From positions 3,618,102 through 3,682,101 of the forward strand of contig CM040453.1 in NCBI GenBank assembly GCA_022749755.1: a stretch of DNA of 64,000 nt, given 5' to 3'. How positions within the stretch are numbered: the first letter of the stretch is position 1; the number at the start of each line of letters is the position of its first letter. The notes under the pieces were generated by a model, which was given only the letters and a program-made list of their open reading frames with translations, was not told the DNA's origin and did not search any database. This document shows positions 61,441-64,000 of this stretch, in pieces. Made by a program: the position numbers and the translations under genes. Origin of the DNA: Azadirachta indica. Taxonomy: Eukaryota > Streptophyta > Magnoliopsida > Sapindales > Meliaceae.

Positions 61441-64000
61441 AGAAAACAAAAGGTAGAATCATGTTCAATATTTTTATAAGGATCAACAAAGGCACCTTTC
61501 AGTCTAAAAAATTGGTATCAGAATTATTGTATAATAAAAGTAAGTAATGAAGCAGAATTGAGCAAATGCGTCGTTTAAATTAAATGTAAAAATTAAGGAA
61601 GATAAATAATATATTTTTCATCTTTTCTATCAAATGAATACAATCTCCAATTTCATAGGAGAAATATGATAATATCCTTTAATTTCAACCAGCAAAATTA
61701 GAGTATTTTTCAAGCTTTCACTTTTACTTCATTAACAACGTTGAATTTGAATTAAAATGAAGATAAATTTAATTTATATTATTCACATAATATTTTTAAA
61801 ATGTATATATATATAAAAAAAAAAAATATTATGGGATTGTGGGAATTCAAGATAGCGACTCCTCCTGGGTTTAATATGTAAATTTTTGTTAAAATTGAGG
61901 GCAAATGATGAAGTAGGTGAATTTATAAGTAAAATATTACTGAATATTACAAATTGTGACTTATTTAGATGTTGGTAAGTCTAATAATAATAAAGCTAAG
62001 CTCACATCATAAAGACATGGCGAATAGTATCATTAATCCTCAACTCTGCATCATGTCATTCACCTAACAATTTATTACTTTTGGTGCATATTAAATTAAA
62101 TAAATCCTTCCCAGTTGTTTTAGATTTTGCCTAGTCAAAATTAGTTTAATAAATTTTTAATGCACACAAGAAAACTAAATCATACATCATTAAACTCTCT
62201 GTTACTATTAATCCACACTGGTTTGGCTAACATACATAATCGATGAGTCGAGGCTGCTCTGCTTTCTCTGATCCAATTTAATCTCTGATGTTAAACAATT
62301 CCTTCAAAATTTGACATATTTTATAAAAAATTAGTATATTATTTTCATTGATCAAATCTAATCTAATCTAATCGTCGTAATATAATTTTACTTATTATTT
62401 ACTAAATATGAGTGATAAGCGAGTGAGTGATTGATTGATTGATAAAATATTAATTAATTTTCAGGTAATATTTTAAGTGGGGAAAATTATTTGTATCATT
62501 CAATGATAAAATTTAAAAATTACAAAATTAAATTATTACATCACATGATGTATTATTTAATCCTCCAATCTAAAATTCGACAGCATTAGATTGAATATTT
62601 ATATATCGGCCAACAATAAATTAGATTGAGTTAATTTTGACAAAAATTAATTCATTTTATTTTGAAATTGACAATATGGTTATTTATTTTTATTTTATAT
62701 ATATATAAAGGAAGAATAGATAGCTAGTTGTTTTAGACCAGATGATGTAGTACCAAGTGGTCCTCTATTTGGATAACATCAAGGCCCCGCCCTTCGACCA
62801 TCAGAATTAAACAATACAATTATCAACAAAAATCATTTCTTACTTTTTATTGAAAGGATAAAGACATCTTAACTTACAACCAATCTATCTTTTGTTTCAC
62901 TTCATATTTCTGCTGCCTTCGTTTACGAAACTCATGATGGCAACAGTTTTCGACTATTTCTGTTTTCTTGTTTTCCTTATACTCATTTGTATTTGTAACG
63001 CAAGGAATTTGCCTTTTTAATTTTTTTATTTTTGTTTACATAAATTATTAAATTGATTTATATTGAATGATGGAAATTATATTTTACATGTTGCTTGAAA
63101 ATATAATTTTACTTATATCATGTGTCTACAAAATAAAGTATCATGTCCCTTAAAATGGTAGCAAAAAGAGATTTTTCATCCTTAGAAAAACAGAAGCATA
63201 TATTAATGTTATAGTTTCAATAACACTTGTTATTTAGTTGGATTACTTAAGAAGTTTCTGAAAAGGATTTCTGCTGCCTGGTTGTGTTATATATATATAT
63301 ATATATATAAAGTATGAATGAATTGTCCTCAATCATCTAGAATGGTGGAGGATAGATATCTCTCTTTAAAAATTTAATAATAATACTAATGATAGTGGGG
63401 AAGCAATCTATGAGTTAATGAAGGCCACACAATCTCCAGATAAATCAAATATTATCAATTGGGCCATGTTAATTGTCTTCTTTATATAATCATCTAGAAT
63501 GGTGGAAAATAGATATTTCACTTTAAAAATTACCTATTTTATTTGATTTGAATTATAATAATAATAGTAATATTCATGATAATGGAGAAGCAATGTCTCA
63601 GTTAAGACACACGATTTCAAAATAAATCAATATTATCAATTGGGTCAAGTTAATTGTTCAAACATTTTGGTCCACAACATTTTTAAATCATCAAAATTTG
63701 CAAGTGGGAATATATACCTTAGGGACTTTTTACCTTTTTCTTTTGATTTGGTGATATAAGATGTGAGATCTATGATCAGCTCAATTCATATTTTCACTAC
63801 TTAATATATACATATATATATATATATATTAATTAACAATAATTGTTTAGAATAATATATTTCAATTTGTAATTATAAAATTAGGATTTAAAATTGAGTT
63901 CTTCCTGCCGCTGGTACATGGGTTGTGAAAGATAATAAGATTAATGCATCGCATAATCAGAGTTGAAGTCAGCTCAGTCGAACGTCGTGGAAACATGTGG
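61441..64000. other. AT-rich intergenic DNA to the window end
   Basis: No gene. A diverged direct repeat of about 150-170 bp occurs at 63331-63478 and 63488-63658 (both begin AATCATCTAGAATGGTGG and end near TCAATTGGG...GTTAATTGT). (AT)n tracts lie at 63286-63309 and 63803-63828. Confidence 0.5.

Overview
This is a eudicot nuclear DNA segment. It is AT-rich, the genes have introns with GT-AG ends, and there are LTR retrotransposons and foldback transposons. The protein set (COI1, chloroplast SBPase, laccase, DIVARICATA-type MYB) is that of a higher plant. The general look suggests a woody eudicot, possibly Citrus or a relative, but no alignment could be run. I found no obviously new multi-gene system. 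The less expected items are an intron-poor MIR172 locus, a membrane-anchored HAD protein without its catalytic residues, a GH17 protein with an altered acid/base position, and a cluster of foldback elements beyond COI1.

Layout. 1-9 kb: AT-rich, almost gene-free, with one MIR172 gene on the minus strand (hairpin about 2.92-3.07 kb, TATA box near 3.40 kb). 9.36-15.25 kb: a dead Ty1/copia element on the minus strand with both LTRs, a 5-bp target duplication, primer-binding site, and a Ty3/gypsy remnant inside gag. 18.4-19.6 kb: an intronless GPI-type GH17 protein. 20.8-23.8 kb: a Myb/SANT-like protein with two tandem DNA-binding modules. 24.3-26.7 kb (minus): membrane-anchored HAD IIIB acid-phosphatase-like protein. 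28.2-32.0 kb (minus): plastid-type adenylosuccinate lyase, ten exons. 33.2-35.4 kb: sedoheptulose-1,7-bisphosphatase, eight exons, divergent from the lyase. 35.9-36.6 kb: small SRPBCC (lachrymatory-factor-synthase-like) protein. 38.1-40.8 kb: laccase, six exons. 43.5-44.7 kb: DIVARICATA-like MYB. 47.9-53.8 kb (minus): COI1, the jasmonate receptor, three exons with two long introns. 54.3-64 kb: very AT-rich intergenic DNA with two MITEs and a 1.8-kb foldback element, each with a 9- or 10-bp target duplication.

The genes are ordinary plant neighbours with separate jobs: purine synthesis, Calvin cycle, lignin or phenolic oxidation, cell-wall glucan, transcription and hormone perception. Exon boundaries were read by eye from GT-AG sites, preserved reading frame and family similarity. 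They are models, not transcript-confirmed structures.
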